From: JAFEDN01 sp963795715
GTDB lineage: Bacteria > Pseudomonadota > Gammaproteobacteria > Coxiellales > Coxiellaceae
DNA: 64,000 nucleotides
Direction: 5' to 3'
Assembly (NCBI GenBank): GCA_963795715.1
Contig: CAWCIY010000003.1
Coordinates: 930,001-994,000, forward strand
Both the position numbers and the translations under genes were made by a program. Shown here piece by piece: positions 9,153 through 18,388 of this stretch. Within the stretch, counting starts at the first letter, position 1; each line of letters begins with the position of its first letter. The notes under the pieces are model-generated. The model did not search any database, was not told where the DNA came from, and saw only the letters and a list, made by a program, of their open reading frames with translations.

Positions 9153-10544
9153 TTAGGATCGAGTACGGTCAAGCGGCTTCAATTCTCCTAACATTGTTGG
9201 AATTAATTCGGTCACTGTGGGATGAATATGCACGGCATTTTGAATAACGGTATAAGGTGCTTTGGCATACATCACATCCAAGATAGATTGAACAACTTCA
9301 TCTCCGCCCACACCCAATATGGCTGCACCTAAAATTTGCTTGGTTTCCACATCCACAATCACTTTCATAAATCCGCGAGATTCACCTTTGATGACAGCCC
9401 GTTTTACTTGGGTCATGGCTCTTTTCCCAATCAATGCCGGTTTACCCGATGCACGTACCTGCATTTCGGTTAAACCAGCTCGTCCTAGAGGAGGATCGAT
9501 AAATAAACCATAGGTTAAAATGCGTTCACTCACTCGGCGAGTGTGACCATCAATAAGATTGGCTGCAACAATTTCATAGTCATTGTAGGAAGTATGAGTA
9601 AAAGCTCCTTTGCCATTGCATTCACCTAAAGCCCAAATATTGGATACATTCGTCTGCAGTTGATCATTTACTTTTATAAAATGGCGCTCATCAGTTTCTA
9701 CCCCAGCTTTGTCTAATCCTAAATCCTGGGTATTGGCAATCCGACCAACAGCTAATAATAAGTGTGATCCTGAAATACGTTTTTCAGAATCAGTACAATC
9801 CATTTCAACAATAATTTTCTCATCTTTTTTATCAAGTTGGATACATTCGCTGTTTAATCGAATATCAATGCCTTCATCTTGTAAAATTTCTTTTACAGCT
9901 TCTGAGATATCAGGGTCTTCTTTTGGGATCAATCGCGGTGATTTTTCAACCACTGTTACTTGAGAGCCAAAACGACGGTACATTTGTGCAAATTCAAGGC
10001 CAACATAACTACCACCGATGATGATTAAATGCTCTGGAATAAAATCAATATCCAAGATGTTCGAATTGGTAAAATAAGATATTTTTTCAAGTCCTTTCAT
10101 ATTTGGGACAAAGGCGCGCGCCCCTACATCAATAAATATTTTTTCAGCTTCTAGGACTTCATCTTCCACTCGAATACGATGTGCATTTTCAAATTGTGCA
10201 TGACCTTTGTATACAGTGCAATTGGGCGTATCTCGTAACCATTGTTCAATACCATTTGAGAGAGCATGAATGATCCCATCTTTGCGGGCTTTTACTTTTT
10301 CCATTTCAACGGTGATATTTCCGTCAATCCGTATTCCAAATTCTTTTGCCTGTCTTGCAAGATGTGCTACGTGAGCACTGGCGATCATGGTTTTTGTAGG
10401 AATACATCCGGTATTCACACAAGTGCCACCAAATAGTTTTCGTTCGATAATAGCTACTTTTTTGCCTAAATTCGCAAATTTGAATGCGAGGGGAGGGCCG
10501 GCCTGACCTGCTCCAATAACGATCACGTCAAATTGATGGCTCAT
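9153..10544 (-). CDS. FAD-dependent pyridine nucleotide-disulfide oxidoreductase
   Basis: A 463-residue flavoprotein of the dihydrolipoamide dehydrogenase/mercuric reductase family. The N-terminal FAD fold is VIVIGAGQAGPPLAFKFA and the redox-active disulfide is GGTCVNTGCIPTKTM. The NAD(P) fold is LIIIGGSYVGLEFAQMYRRFG, the second FAD motif is NIWALGECNG, and the dimer domain ends in HIHPTVTELIPTML. Lacking the N-terminal metal domain and C-terminal Cys pair of MerA, it is closer to RclA-like or orphan members, which act in oxidant resistance. AAGGAAA precedes the ATG. It converges on the poxB remnant. Confidence 0.88.
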   Translation of the reverse strand: MSHQFDVIVIGAGQAGPPLAFKFANLGKKVAIIERKLFGGTCVNTGCIPTKTMIASAHVAHLARQAKEFGIRIDGNITVEMEKVKARKDGIIHALSNGIEQWLRDTPNCTVYKGHAQFENAHRIRVEDEVLEAEKIFIDVGARAFVPNMKGLEKISYFTNSNILDIDFIPEHLIIIGGSYVGLEFAQMYRRFGSQVTVVEKSPRLIPKEDPDISEAVKEILQDEGIDIRLNSECIQLDKKDEKIIVEMDCTDSEKRISGSHLLLAVGRIANTQDLGLDKAGVETDERHFIKVNDQLQTNVSNIWALGECNGKGAFTHTSYNDYEIVAANLIDGHTRRVSERILTYGLFIDPPLGRAGLTEMQVRASGKPALIGKRAMTQVKRAVIKGESRGFMKVIVDVETKQILGAAILGVGGDEVVQSILDVMYAKAPYTVIQNAVHIHPTVTELIPTMLGELKPLDRTRS

Positions 10545-10778
10545 GTATCTATTTCCTTATTGATAGTTAATTGTATTTCATTTTATTTTAGGAGTAAATC
10601 CGAATGTGTAGCCTCGGAATCTGATATTCTACAAAATGGGTTAAAGTTGAAAACATAGTACTTGTTATGTTAGATTCATCAATATTGGTGCTCATATTTC
10701 TGAAATGGTGCAGACGGCAAACGGCCTTTTCTCGGCCCTCTTGCTGCCTTCATTCGGAAGCTCGGGATGCATTTTCGC

Positions 10779-11549
10779 TTAGTCATTGTGCGATAAGACA
10801 CTGATTTGCCGCATTCCCTTTTGAAAAGCGACAGGATGTATTCGCAAATCACCTGCAAAAGGATTATCTAGCAATTTAATCAATAACAGTAAGGAAGTAA
10901 TCATCGCCACCAATGTGGTGATGAGAACAACCTGTGACACCTTATAACGCATTCCAAAAAAATAAGAAATTCCCACGACAGATATTCCCATAACAATTAA
11001 TATTAACCACATAATTTTTGGAATAACCATTCTTGCTTCAAATAAACGAAGTCTACGATACTCTCTGACACTTGCTAAATGATGCAGCGATTCGGTATAG
11101 AGATCGCTCTCACCAAAGGTTTGTGGTTTGAATTTAAAATAGGTTTCTTGTAAATCTTCTAAATCATTCTCAGCCTGATTATCTTCCCTGCCTTGCGCCA
11201 TGAAAGCCCATTCTCGACTGATAACAGAGTTGAAGTAATTAATTAAATCGTGTTCTATAGTTTTTTGCGCAGCGGGTGGGAAAACAAATTTCAGATGCCA
11301 AAGCTCTAATAAGTTGGATGCTTCTTGCTCTATTCGTTGAGCGGCGGCATTATATTGATCCCAAGTAGCCGAAACCACAAAGGCCAAAAGTACTCCATAG
11401 ATTACGCCAATTTGGAGAAAGATGACAAAAGCCACCTCATGATGTAATTTTAAAAAGTCAATCGGCACATATCTTCTAATCAAGACAATTAAAGAACCTG
11501 AGGTAATGAGGGTTATAAAGAAGACTAGGACTGCCATAAAATAGGTCAT
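10779..11549 (-). CDS. DUF4239 (bestrophin-like) membrane protein
   Basis: A 256-residue inner-membrane protein with two hydrophobic segments near the N-terminus (~4-25 and ~42-65), a soluble helical middle, and two at the C-terminus (~178-197 and ~205-222). The WDQYNAAAQRIEQEASNLLELW stretch is typical of DUF4239 proteins, which are distantly related to bestrophin channels. No function is established for bacterial members. GGGAG precedes the ATG at good spacing. It appears monocistronic. Confidence 0.8.
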   Translation of the reverse strand: MTYFMAVLVFFITLITSGSLIVLIRRYVPIDFLKLHHEVAFVIFLQIGVIYGVLLAFVVSATWDQYNAAAQRIEQEASNLLELWHLKFVFPPAAQKTIEHDLINYFNSVISREWAFMAQGREDNQAENDLEDLQETYFKFKPQTFGESDLYTESLHHLASVREYRRLRLFEARMVIPKIMWLILIVMGISVVGISYFFGMRYKVSQVVLITTLVAMITSLLLLIKLLDNPFAGDLRIHPVAFQKGMRQISVLSHND

Positions 11550-11703
11550 TAGAAAATCTCCCTTGAGGAGAGTAGCGTGGAGAGAGTTCGACTCTCGTAC
11601 AATTCTAGCTTATTAATTTAACACAAATTGTTTTATTATGATACCGCAAATTCTGGCTAATAAATACCCGTATAGCTGTGGAATACAACACACAGATTGT
11701 ATG

Positions 11704-12630
11704 TTATTTGTTATGATATTTAATAAATGTCCCTTCATTAAACTCTTGAAATGCCTTTCGCAATTCTTCATGTGAATTCATGACAATTGGACCATACCAT
11801 GCAACTGGTTCGTTCAGTGGCTTTCCTGAAACAAGTAAGAAACGTGTAGAATAGTTAACCGTAGTGACGGTTACCTGTGTACCGCCTTTTTTATATAAAA
11901 CCAATGTTCCATCATGACATGGACAAGGTGAACTCATATCAAAATAATTAAGACCAATTGCATCATGAGCAAATGGTTTACGTATGTGATCAAAGTAAGC
12001 TTCACCATCAATGACATATGCAAAAACAGTATGATTATCTTTTACGACATGAGTAAATGATTTTCCTGCAGGAAGTTCGATATCGAGGTATTCTGGATCA
12101 GTTACAATATCTTGCACTGGACCTATGGTTCCATTGATTTCACCACAAATAATGCGTATGGTTGCGCCTTCTGGGGTTTTAATTATTGGAATATCTTTTT
12201 TCTTAATACCACGATAACGTGGATCCATCATTTTAGAATGACTCGGAAGATTAGCCCATAATTGGAAACCAAGCATTTGACCTTTACGATTGCCTTTTGG
12301 CATTTCTTGATGAATAATGCCGCTGCCTGCGGTCATCCATTGAATATCACCACTTGAGATATCACCTCTATGGCCCATGCTATCTCCGTGCTCAACATCA
12401 CCTTCTAAAACATATGTTATAGTCTCTATTCCGCGATGTGGATGCCATGGAAAGCCCGCTTTGTAATCAGCAGGATTTTCAGAACGAAAATCATCAAGTA
12501 GCAAAAATGGATCTAGCAATGGAACTTCATGAAAACCAAACGCGCGTTTTAAATGAACCCCGGCGCCTTCAATTGTTGGTTCGCTCTTCCAGATTTTATC
12601 AATAATACGTTCTTTTTTTAGGTTTTCCAT
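11704..12630 (-). CDS. Pirin family bicupin protein
   Basis: A 308-residue pirin with two cupin halves. The N-terminal half has the metal-site pattern of the family (PHRGIETITYVLEGDVEHGDS, then IQWMTAGSGIIHQEMP), including the His-His-Glu-His ligand set of Fe-binding pirins. The C-terminal half is the pirin_C cupin ending in PLNEPVAWYGPIVMN. Family members include quercetinases and redox sensors; the substrate here is unknown. AGGAG lies 8 bases before the ATG. Confidence 0.92.
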   Translation of the reverse strand: MENLKKERIIDKIWKSEPTIEGAGVHLKRAFGFHEVPLLDPFLLLDDFRSENPADYKAGFPWHPHRGIETITYVLEGDVEHGDSMGHRGDISSGDIQWMTAGSGIIHQEMPKGNRKGQMLGFQLWANLPSHSKMMDPRYRGIKKKDIPIIKTPEGATIRIICGEINGTIGPVQDIVTDPEYLDIELPAGKSFTHVVKDNHTVFAYVIDGEAYFDHIRKPFAHDAIGLNYFDMSSPCPCHDGTLVLYKKGGTQVTVTTVNYSTRFLLVSGKPLNEPVAWYGPIVMNSHEELRKAFQEFNEGTFIKYHNK

Positions 12631-12935
12631 ATGAAAACTCCTTTTTCTATGGTAAGGGTGATGGTGTTAATCAATCATCTGCTTTACAGATGGTGATAGA
12701 GGATTTAGCTATTTCAAGGGAGCTATGTTGTGTGATTTTCATATTGCCTCTTTTATAAAGAATAGAATTTTTATAACAAATTGCAAGTATCACTCTTTTT
12801 GAAGATTAAAATTAGCAACGGAGAACTAATGTGGAAAGAGAGTTTGTAAAAACTAATTTGTGACGGTAAAATGGGTTTTATCTGTCATGCTACAGGAAGT
12901 TTCGGTTTAAAACCGTTTTCTTATGGAGGAGATTC
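12631..12935. other. Divergent intergenic region, pirin / lutA remnant
   Basis: About 300 bases without a gene. It contains promoter-like AT-rich DNA for both directions, a small palindrome (CGGTTTAAAACCG at ~12904), and a strong GGAGGAG ribosome site before the lutA ATG at 12936. No operator is recognised. Confidence 0.4.
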
Positions 12936-13529
12936 ATGCAAGTTGCCCTGATGGTCCCCTGTTATATTGATATGTTTTACCCGGAAGTCGGGGTCGCCAC
13001 CCTGGAACTGCTGGAAAAACTGAAGGTGGATGTTGTCTATCCTTTTGAGCAAACTTGCTGTGGTCAACCAATGGCTAATAGTGGATGTTTTGAGGACGCG
13101 CAAGCAACAGAAGAACTCGTCATCAAGAATTTTTCAGCATTTGATCATATTGTGGTTCCTTCGGGTAGTTGCACCTATCATCTGCGACATAAATTTACCG
13201 CCGCACCTGATTCCCCTGAGCGTCGAAAGATATCAGCCAGCGTGTACGACCTCGTCGAATTTCTGCACGACATCCTGAAGGTACGTGAGTTTCCTTGGAC
13301 TAAATTCAATCACACCATCGCTTTGCACACCAGCTGTCAATCGATTCGCGGCATTGGTTTGACTTCGATGAGCGAACGCGTACACGATCCTAAGTTTTCC
13401 AAACCAAAAAATCTGCTAGAGCAAGTTCCTGGCATTCAATTTGTCGAGTTTGTTGGAGGAATTACGGTCCATCCAGCCCAGGGAGTTATGACGCTTACCA
13501 TCATATTTTGGCCGCGCGGGCTAACATGA
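12936..13529 (+). pseudogene. LutA/LldE-like Fe-S lactate oxidation subunit, C-terminally truncated
   Basis: The first ~165 residues match the LutA (YkgE) subunit of the L-lactate oxidation complex: VALMVPCYIDMFYPEVG, TCCGQPMANSG (first CCG block), VVPSGSCTYHLR and ALHTSCQSIRGI (start of the second CCG block). The essential second CCG motif (CCGFGGTF in the family) should follow VEFV but is replaced by unrelated residues. Full proteins are ~240-250 residues. No lutB or lutC follows; the efflux operon begins at once. The start has an excellent ribosome site, so a non-functional protein may still be made. Confidence 0.75.
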
Positions 13530-15517
13530 GCGTGTATTCAATAAGTACTTCAAAGATGCTATTTTCACTGAAATGTTATATTGGCGCGATGTTCGCGTTC
13601 TATGTGGCTTTGAGTCTCGACTTAGAGCGTCCATACTGGTCGATTATTAGTGCCTATATTGTTTCTCAACCATTGGCTGGAGCGGTACGCTCTAAAGCTT
13701 TCTACCGCATATGTGGCAGTTTTCTTGGCGCGGTTGGCACCATTGCTTTGATACCTAACTTTGTAAATGCGCCATTGTTGCTATCATTAGTATTATCGTT
13801 GTGGGTAAGTGGTTTACTCTACCTATCTGTTCTTGATAGAACCCCTCGTAGTTATGCTTTTTTTCTGGCCGGTTATACTGTGGGTATTATTGGTTTTCCT
13901 AGCGTAAATACACCCAATGATATTTTCTATGCTGCTGTTTCACGTTTCGAAGAGATAACCATAGGAATAATATTCGCTACTGTTATGCACAGCATCGTTT
14001 TTCCCCATTCGGTTGCATTTGTTTTTCGTCAAAGTTTAAATGCATGGTGGTTAAATGCTAAAAAGCTCATGCAAAATATATTTTCAAGTGATCCCAAAGA
14101 ACTCATTACGAGTTGGCAAAGTTTAACAGCTGAAGTTACGGAACTCTATATCCTTTCGACTCACTTAGCCTTTGATACGACTAATCTGCGCAATAGCTCT
14201 GTCACATTAGCCTTGGATGAACGGATGGGTAGGCTATTATCTATACTCTATGCCATAGCAGATTGTTTTAATGCACTTCATCATGAAAAGTCATCTGAGT
14301 TTATTCAACTCACTAAACAACGGATTGAAGTATTATCCACAACGACCAAACCATCTGAAGATGAACAGACGAAACTTATAGATGAAAAGCTTAAGCAACT
14401 TACACCTGAAATTAAAGCAGATTCAAGTTGGTCTGATCTTTTGAAAATGAGTTTTAGTACCTATTTAGATTGTCTGATTAGGCTGTGTAAAGAATGTCAG
14501 GATTTACGTGAGTACTTATTTTCATATACTAAGACCATACCGAACATTGATTTACAATTACCCTACGGAAAAAAACGACCTTTACATAAAAGTCATAAAA
14601 TTGCTTTTTTATCAGCATTAGCAACATTTGTTGCTATCATGGTGGTTTGTATATTCTGGATCGCTATTGCTTGGCCGGATGGTGCTACAGCAGCACAACT
14701 TACTGCGATTGCGTGTTGTTTTTTTGCCAGTAAAAATAATCCTGCCCGTTTTATTTTAAATTTTATGTATGTCACTATACTCACTATACCTGTAACTGCA
14801 TTTTATCTATTTGTAATTCTTCCAAGAGTAGATGGGTTTTTTATGTTAGCGATGGTTTTGGCCCCTTATTATCTGATGGCGGGTATCCTAATGGTTACAC
14901 CCAGTTTGTCTGGCGCTGGGTTAGCAACCGTTTTAGTTATTAGTACTTTAATGTCACTTCAGAATCGGTATAATCCTGATTTTGCACTTTTTCTTAATAC
15001 GAGTCTCGCTGCAGTGTTAGGAATGGGCGCTGCCGCTTTTTTTAATTATTTATTTCGCACGATGGGGGAAGATTGGCACATTAGACATCTGTTTACGGCA
15101 ATTCATAAAGATCTTACCAATATGGCGTCGCAAGAAAAACCTGCAAATATCGCCGCTTTTACTCTTCGCACTGAAGATCGGTTAGGTCTTCTCGCACCTT
15201 TATTGCAAAATGCGCCGGAAAAGTACACGATTGATCTCCAAGGAATGAAAAATTTGAGTATTGGATTGGACATTATCAATCTCCAGAATGCGATGACTGA
15301 ATTACCTGCAGCTGAAACAAAATATATTGGTCAACTACTTAATTTTCTTGCACAGCATAAGAAAGACTACTCTCAACTTTTGCTAGTAATCGATTATGCT
15401 CTCACAGAAGTGACAGTCATGCCTTCAACCATAGCAAGAGATCAAGCCCTTTTAGGCTTGTGCGGGCTTCGCCGGAATTTATTTCCAGAAGCATCACCTT
15501 ATGTGCCTATTCTATGA
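13526..15517 (+). CDS. FUSC/AaeB-type aromatic acid exporter, inner membrane
   Basis: A ~663-residue FUSC-family protein with two halves, each with about six membrane segments followed by a soluble helical domain, as in AaeB of the p-hydroxybenzoate efflux pump. The first helices (CYIGAMFAFYVALSLDLERP) and the second-half repeat (KIAFLSALATFVAIMVVCIF, then WPDGATAAQLTAIACCFFAS) are diagnostic. I chose the ATG at 13526; the longer frame from TTG 13508 extends into lutA-remnant DNA. It is first of four overlapping genes encoding a complete trans-envelope pump, probably for organic or aromatic acids. The last codons overlap the DUF1656 start (ATGA). Confidence 0.9.
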   Translation: MSVYSISTSKMLFSLKCYIGAMFAFYVALSLDLERPYWSIISAYIVSQPLAGAVRSKAFYRICGSFLGAVGTIALIPNFVNAPLLLSLVLSLWVSGLLYLSVLDRTPRSYAFFLAGYTVGIIGFPSVNTPNDIFYAAVSRFEEITIGIIFATVMHSIVFPHSVAFVFRQSLNAWWLNAKKLMQNIFSSDPKELITSWQSLTAEVTELYILSTHLAFDTTNLRNSSVTLALDERMGRLLSILYAIADCFNALHHEKSSEFIQLTKQRIEVLSTTTKPSEDEQTKLIDEKLKQLTPEIKADSSWSDLLKMSFSTYLDCLIRLCKECQDLREYLFSYTKTIPNIDLQLPYGKKRPLHKSHKIAFLSALATFVAIMVVCIFWIAIAWPDGATAAQLTAIACCFFASKNNPARFILNFMYVTILTIPVTAFYLFVILPRVDGFFMLAMVLAPYYLMAGILMVTPSLSGAGLATVLVISTLMSLQNRYNPDFALFLNTSLAAVLGMGAAAFFNYLFRTMGEDWHIRHLFTAIHKDLTNMASQEKPANIAAFTLRTEDRLGLLAPLLQNAPEKYTIDLQGMKNLSIGLDIINLQNAMTELPAAETKYIGQLLNFLAQHKKDYSQLLLVIDYALTEVTVMPSTIARDQALLGLCGLRRNLFPEASPYVPIL

Positions 15518-15717
15518 TAGGCGAAATCAATATAGGTGGCGTATTTATCCCATCAATAGTAATTTGGGGTATTATTGCTTTAATTTTATTATTTGTTATA
15601 AGACGATACTTAGCGCGACTGAGATTTTATCGTTATGTATGGCATCAAGCGTTATTTAATACTGCACTTTTTGTAATAATATTAGGCAGTATTGTATTAA
15701 TTGTTAATTTTGTTTAA
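15514..15717 (+). CDS. DUF1656 small membrane protein (AaeX-like)
   Basis: A 67-residue protein starting at the ATG overlapping the FUSC stop. It opens with IGEINIGGVFIPSI, has two membrane segments (~10-31 and ~47-66), and carries the RFYRYVWHQALFN loop seen in DUF1656/AaeX proteins. Such proteins sit between the FUSC and HlyD subunits in aaeBXA-type operons. Their function is unknown but probably structural within the pump. Confidence 0.9.
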   Translation: MIGEINIGGVFIPSIVIWGIIALILLFVIRRYLARLRFYRYVWHQALFNTALFVIILGSIVLIVNFV

Positions 15718-15731
15718 TAAATGGTTTTATT

Positions 15732-16622
15732 GTGAGCAAGCAATCTTTAAAATTATTTTTAATCAAATCTACTCGTTATGCTATAACGGCGATAGTGACC
15801 ATCGTTGCGGTTATTATTCTTTGGTGGTTATGGATTTATTACCAAGTGGACCCGTGGACACGAGACAGTCACGTACGCGCTGATGTCGTTAAGGTTGCGC
15901 CGGATGTTTCGGGACTTGTTTCGGAAGTTTATGTTAAAGAAAATCAAGTAGTACAAAGTGGCCAAAAACTTTTCGCTATTGATCAACAACGTTTTATTTT
16001 GGCACTCGAAAATGCAGAAGCCGAAATTATCGGCAATAAAGCTTCCCTGGCTGAAAGTATCCGTGAAGACGTACGAAATCGTAAACTTGGAAACTTAGTA
16101 TCTACAGAAGTACGGGAACAGACCTTATCACGCACGCAACAGTTACGCGCTAATTTAATGCAGGCTATCGCTAATCGTGACACCGCTCGTCTAAATTTGA
16201 CTCGTTCCATTGTGGTGGCGCCTATGAATGGAATTGTCACTAATTTTGAGTTACAACCTGGAAATTATGCCACATCGGGGCAACAAGCCTTAGCAATGGT
16301 GAATCCCCATACCTTAAGAATTGAAGGTTATTTTGAAGAAACCAAACTGCACAATATTCATATCGGTGATAATGCAATGGTTTATTTGATGGGTGAAAAA
16401 AAAGTTATTTGTGGTCAAGTAGAAAGTATTGCTGCGGGTATTGTTGATCGTGAACGTAATCAGAGTCCAAATGAATTACCAAATATCAATCCCACTTTTA
16501 GTTGGGTTCGTTTAGCGCAACGAATTCCTGTGATTATCACGTTCGATTCTGTTCCCGAAGATATTCGCCTCATTTCAGGGCGGACCGCAACAGTTAAAAT
16601 AATCGGTAAACATCGATGTTAA
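15732..16622 (+). CDS. HlyD-family periplasmic adaptor (AaeA/EmrA-like)
   Basis: A 296-residue membrane fusion protein starting with GTG. It has one N-terminal membrane anchor (~13-35), a YQVDPWTRDSHVRADVVKVAP stretch typical of AaeA, and a short biotinyl-lipoyl hairpin (VSEVYVKENQVVQSGQKLF). The helical hairpin is followed by the C-terminal barrel (IVVAPMNGIVTNFELQPGNY). It joins the FUSC pump to the outer-membrane channel encoded next. The stop overlaps that gene's start by 7 bases, indicating translational coupling. Confidence 0.92.
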   Translation: MSKQSLKLFLIKSTRYAITAIVTIVAVIILWWLWIYYQVDPWTRDSHVRADVVKVAPDVSGLVSEVYVKENQVVQSGQKLFAIDQQRFILALENAEAEIIGNKASLAESIREDVRNRKLGNLVSTEVREQTLSRTQQLRANLMQAIANRDTARLNLTRSIVVAPMNGIVTNFELQPGNYATSGQQALAMVNPHTLRIEGYFEETKLHNIHIGDNAMVYLMGEKKVICGQVESIAAGIVDRERNQSPNELPNINPTFSWVRLAQRIPVIITFDSVPEDIRLISGRTATVKIIGKHRC

Positions 16623-18046
16623 TACGAATTTTTTATCGTAGTATTATCATTACTCTATTTCTATTGTTATCGGGTTGTATGGTAGGCCCTAATTATCATG
16701 TTCCGGACAATGCTATTTTCAATAATCCCGCCGTTGCTGGAAATTTTGTTAGTGCGAAAAAGTCTGCCTTTTCAAATCAACCCCTTCCCGCTAAATGGTG
16801 GCGCCTTTATAATGATGCTGTTTTAAATCAACTAGTCATCGAGGCCCTCGCTGCAAATACCGATTTGAGGGTTGCAGGCGCTAATCTGGCTCGGGCTAAT
16901 GCTGAATTAAAAGAAGCTCAATCCATGCTTTATCCCTCAACTAATTTATATGCATCCTATACCAGTTATCATGTTTCGGCTGAAACATTCGTATTTACTC
17001 CGCCCATCCCCTCGCTTCCTTTTGTAAAATACCTGACTGCAGGTGGCGGTATTATATTACCACTCGATTTTTTTGGAAAAATTCGTCGAGGGATTGAATC
17101 TGCATATTATGATACAGAAGCTGCTCAAGCTGCGCGCGATCTCGCACTCATTACAGTCGTTGCAGAAACGACCAGCGCTTATACTGATATGTGTGCTGCT
17201 GGATATCAACTCAATATTGCAGAGCACTTATTGAGACTTCAAGCGCAAACAACTGCTTTGACAAAACGTCTTGAGCAAGGCGGTCGTGCTACTGCACTGG
17301 ATGTTTCACAATCAAATAGTGAGCTTGACCAGATAAGAGCTGATATTCCAAGGTTAAAAACAGCAAGTCGTAATGCACTTTATCGCTTGGCACAGCTCAC
17401 CGGACGTGTTCCTGCAGAAATTATTCCCACTATCAAAAATTGTAATTCTTTGCCAAAAATAAAGACCATTCTTCCTGTAGGAGATGGCGCACAACTTTTA
17501 CGCCGTCGTCCTGATATTCGCGAATCCGAACGGAAACTTGCAGCAGCCACTGCAAAAATTGGTGTCGAGACAGCCAATCTTTATCCGGATATTAGTTTCA
17601 ATGTTCTAGGCGCCACATTGGGTCATCCTCGGGATGCGTTTGAACAAAAAACTTTTGTGTGGAATACAGGACCCTTCATAACCTGGATGTTTCCCAATGT
17701 GAGCGTTGCACGTGCGCGTATAGCTCAAGCAGAAGCTTCCACACAAGCCGAATTTGCAAAGTTTGATGGTGCAGTATTAAAAGCACTTAATGAAGTAGAA
17801 AGCAATTTGACTACGTATGCTAATGATTTTAATAATTGTCAAGATCTGAAGTCAGCGTATAGACATAGTAGAACTGCTTTTCTTCAAACTAAATCACTGT
17901 ATCTTAAGGGTCGTGAAAATTTTTTAACGGTGCTTGAGGCTGAAGAAAAATTTACCAATGTCTCTGCCCAACTGGCGGTTGCGGAAAGTAAACTTGCCAC
18001 TGATCAAATTAATCTTTTTATCTCACTGGGCGGAGGCTGGGGTTAA
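16616..18046 (+). CDS. Outer-membrane efflux lipoprotein (NodT/OprM family)
   Basis: A 476-residue TolC-like channel with a lipoprotein signal (LFLLLSGCMVGPNY, lipobox LSGC at ~residue 21). It contains the PLPAKWWRLYNDAVLNQLV start of NodT proteins, two outer-membrane efflux repeats, and the RRPDIRESERKLAAATAKIG block of the second repeat. It completes a pump with its own exit channel, so the operon need not rely on TolC. The C-terminus FISLGGGW is typical. Confidence 0.93.
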   Translation: MLIRIFYRSIIITLFLLLSGCMVGPNYHVPDNAIFNNPAVAGNFVSAKKSAFSNQPLPAKWWRLYNDAVLNQLVIEALAANTDLRVAGANLARANAELKEAQSMLYPSTNLYASYTSYHVSAETFVFTPPIPSLPFVKYLTAGGGIILPLDFFGKIRRGIESAYYDTEAAQAARDLALITVVAETTSAYTDMCAAGYQLNIAEHLLRLQAQTTALTKRLEQGGRATALDVSQSNSELDQIRADIPRLKTASRNALYRLAQLTGRVPAEIIPTIKNCNSLPKIKTILPVGDGAQLLRRRPDIRESERKLAAATAKIGVETANLYPDISFNVLGATLGHPRDAFEQKTFVWNTGPFITWMFPNVSVARARIAQAEASTQAEFAKFDGAVLKALNEVESNLTTYANDFNNCQDLKSAYRHSRTAFLQTKSLYLKGRENFLTVLEAEEKFTNVSAQLAVAESKLATDQINLFISLGGGWG

Positions 18047-18079
18047 ATTTCGATTTCAAAGGACACGACAAATTTTATA

Positions 18080-18224
18080 CCAGCACTTATTAATGGTTAT
18101 TGTGCAGCATCCCATAGGAAACAGACCTGGTCGAATCGAACCCAGAGAAGTTAAGAGACGACCCAAGGCTTATAAATTACTATTAAAACCAAGAAAAATC
18201 GCTAAACAACGATTATTGACGTGA
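18080..18224 (+). pseudogene. IS4-family transposase, C-terminal remnant
   Basis: Directly after the efflux operon the + strand encodes ~48 residues containing NRPGRIEPREVKRRPKAYKL and PRKIAKQRLL, then TGA at 18222. This matches the basic tail shared by IS4-family transposases. The DDE domain is gone and no terminal repeats were found. It marks an old insertion at the operon's 3' end. Confidence 0.7.
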
Positions 18225-18388
18225 TCTTTGCTAGCGTCCTCCGTTTTCCCATCCACGAGGTGAACAGTCACATAGATTCTCGCGCATGTTATTAGTACGC
18301 ATAAAATTAACAAGTTTTGAATTTAATATTATTTTAATCCCACTGTGTTTAAATCGTCATATTCGAAATATAGCCAAAACAGACAAAA